Assembly: GCA_947462945.1 (NCBI GenBank)
Contig: CANHTE010000068.1
Span: 1 to 6,856 of the forward strand
Source of the DNA: Acetobacteraceae bacterium
GTDB lineage: Bacteria > Pseudomonadota > Alphaproteobacteria > Acetobacterales > Acetobacteraceae
DNA length: 6,856 nt
Direction: 5' to 3'
Position 1 is the first letter of the stretch. Every line of letters begins with the position of its first letter. Of this stretch, positions 5,341 through 6,856 are shown in pieces. The translations under genes were made by a program, and so were the position numbers. The notes beneath the pieces were generated by a model, which saw nothing but the letters and a program-made list of their open reading frames with translations, was not told where the DNA came from and ran no database searches.

Positions 5341-6856
5341 TTATGCCAATACTCCCGATGCAGGAAGGCGGGGGGTATCCAGGCGCAGTGCCAGCAAAGC
5401 GGCCTCCACCCGTTCCAGCGGGATTTCGCCGATGCAGCGGCACTCCATGCGGGCAAAAGGCCCGCCCGGCCCGGCCAATTCGCAAGGCGCGCAGGCCTTG
5501 TCGAGCGCGAGGATCGTGGCCTGCGGACCCAGCGGCCCGCGCGTGGCCGCCGCCGTGGGGCCGAAGATCGCCACCAGCGGCAGGCCCAGCGCATGGGCGA
5601 TGTTCATCACGCCGCTGTCATTGGCGATGAAGCCCGCGCAATCGCGCATCGCCATCGCCATCGCCTCGACGCTGCCGCCCGTGCGGTCCTCGGTTCCGGG
5701 CACATATTCATCGGGCGTGCCGAAGGAGGCGACGGCAAAGCCCTGTGCCAGGAGGCGCCCGGCCAGTTCCGCGAAATGCGGCCAGCGCTTGGCCGCCCAG
5801 ACCCCTGTCTTGGAGCCGGCATGCAGGCCGATCAGTCGGCGCGAAGCAGGCAGTGCCCGAAGCTCGCCAAAGAAGCAGGCGGGCACGTCCGCCGCCTCAT
5901 AGGGGATGCCGAGCAATGCCTGGGCCGCGGCCAGGTTGAACTCCGCCTCATGCAGCCTGTGCCCAGCGTGAAAGACGCTCCAGTCGCGCGCGAGGATCAC
6001 GTGTTCGGCGCGGAAGGCCGGCAGCAGCGAGCCGAAGCTCTGGGTGACGAATACCACCGCATAGCGCCGGCGCAGCACCAAGTCATTTAATGGAAAGACC
6101 TGGTGGACATATTCGCCATGGGCCACGGCCGCCAGCGCGCCAGGGGAATCGCCCGCCACCACCACATCCACCGGGCGGCCGAGGCGGCGTGCCAGGTTGC
6201 GCAGCAGTGGCGTCGTGTGAATGACATTGCCAATGCCCGAGCCCACCGCCACCAGAACAGGCGCTTCCAGCCCCGCGAGCAGTCGCGCGAGGCGCCCGGC
6301 CTGCGCGGCGAAGGGGTGGCGTGCCGAATTCTCCAAGGCGGCGGCGGAGCGTGTTGTCCAATAGGCCGGCCCCTCGAACAGACGGGTGATTTCCTCGGCC
6401 CAAAGGCGCGCATCCTCCGGCAGGCTGACCCCGCTTTCTGCCAGCAGGAACGGGACATTGCCGCGATCCGAGCCGATGACGGGCACGCCCAGGCGCTGGG
6501 CTTCGAGCACCACGCGGCTGAAGCTCTCGACGAAGCGGTAGCTGGGCACCAGCACGGCGCGGGCCTGGGCATAGAGCGATGCCATATCCTCCACGCGGTC
6601 CAGCACCTCGATATTGGCGAGACCAGCCTGTTCGGCGGCGGCAAGGGCGGCGCGGCGGTCGGATTGGGTGGCCAGGGCCACGAAGCGCCGCCCAGGCAGC
6701 AGGGCGGCCAGTTGCAGCATCAGGCCGAAGCCCTTGTCCATCCGCGCATTGGCCAGCAGGACCAACTCCCGCTTGGCCGGCGTGGGCGGGGCGGCCAGCG
6801 TCACGTCATCGGGCAGCGAGGGCAGGATGGGCAGGCGCGGGCCGAAATGCGCCTCC
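5341..6856 (-). CDS. GT4-GT9 fusion glycosyltransferase (5' end beyond the window)
   Basis: The frame is open from the right edge to the TAA at 5343-5341, giving 504 visible residues. A GTG at 6804 could be taken as a start, but 17 in-frame codons before it (EAHFGPRLPILPSLPDD) look like coding sequence and the visible GT4 part is only a C-terminal half, so the gene begins outside the window. Numbering from that GTG: residues 12-178 are the donor-binding half of a GT4 domain, with LLANARMDKGF, LVPSYRFVESF and EX7E as E93/E101 before LGVPVIGSDRG. Residues 182-475 are a GT9 (ADP-heptose:LPS heptosyltransferase-like) domain: GSGIGNVIHTTPL (188-200), LHAGS (327-331) with KRWPHFAELA, NDSGVMNIAHALG (395-407) then VAIFGPT, and a Cys cluster C438, C441, C455, C457. 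No transmembrane segment is seen. It lies 55 bp upstream of the other glycosyltransferase gene on the same strand, probably in one operon. The sugar may be a heptose, but GT9 members vary and the donor is not proven. Confidence 0.92.
   Translation of the reverse strand, partial: EAHFGPRLPILPSLPDDVTLAAPPTPAKRELVLLANARMDKGFGLMLQLAALLPGRRFVALATQSDRRAALAAAEQAGLANIEVLDRVEDMASLYAQARAVLVPSYRFVESFSRVVLEAQRLGVPVIGSDRGNVPFLLAESGVSLPEDARLWAEEITRLFEGPAYWTTRSAAALENSARHPFAAQAGRLARLLAGLEAPVLVAVGSGIGNVIHTTPLLRNLARRLGRPVDVVVAGDSPGALAAVAHGEYVHQVFPLNDLVLRRRYAVVFVTQSFGSLLPAFRAEHVILARDWSVFHAGHRLHEAEFNLAAAQALLGIPYEAADVPACFFGELRALPASRRLIGLHAGSKTGVWAAKRWPHFAELAGRLLAQGFAVASFGTPDEYVPGTEDRTGGSVEAMAMAMRDCAGFIANDSGVMNIAHALGLPLVAIFGPTAAATRGPLGPQATILALDKACAPCELAGPGGPFARMECRCIGEIPLERVEAALLALRLDTPRLPASGVLA

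Noticed and set aside
4900..6090. A 396-codon plus-strand frame spanning the gap between the two glycosyltransferase genes.
   Set aside because: It is antisense over both genes, rich in Arg/Ser/Pro/Ala and without motifs; an artefact of GC-rich composition.
6802..6804. GTG as the start of the GT4-GT9 gene.
   Set aside because: The frame stays open to the window edge with plausible protein sequence, and the N-terminal half of the GT4 domain would be missing.

Overview
The window is GC-rich DNA with strong GC-ending codon preference. The protein sequences suggest an alphaproteobacterium, most plausibly of the Acetobacteraceae/Roseomonas type; this lineage call is an inference from composition and gene style, not from a marker gene. 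No RNA gene, mobile element or CRISPR array is visible.

Left part, plus strand (1-1689). The window opens inside the 3' end of a gene whose last ~105 codons resemble the tail of giant DUF4011/DUF3320-type helicases. A 116-bp gap with a possible promoter follows. Next come ahpC (434-1009), a 2-Cys peroxiredoxin with the C-terminal CPC tail typical of AhpD-dependent enzymes, and ahpD (1159-1689), its CxxC disulfide reductase partner. They form a peroxide-detoxification pair without an adjacent ahpF. The 149-bp spacer between them holds two inverted repeats and competing G/C tracts that could set the AhpC:AhpD ratio, or could be a dispersed genomic repeat.

Right part, minus strand (1692-6856). 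Two large multidomain glycosyltransferase genes run toward ahpD, 55 bp apart and probably co-transcribed. The upstream one is cut by the right edge of the window and fuses a GT4 domain to a GT9 (heptosyltransferase-like) domain. The downstream one (1197 aa) has two copies of a beta-rich domain, a Pro/Ala linker, further beta-rich domains, a degenerate GT2-like domain and an intact-looking GT4 domain. Together they look like part of a locus that glycosylates a surface polysaccharide or protein; acceptor and sugar cannot be read from the sequence. This gene and ahpD converge with only 2 bp between stop codons, both lying in one 14-bp palindrome.

The most unusual material is the 1197-aa protein (duplicated N-terminal domain, GT2-like domain without a clear DxD) and its pairing with a second bimodular glycosyltransferase. 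The remainder is ordinary chromosomal sequence.
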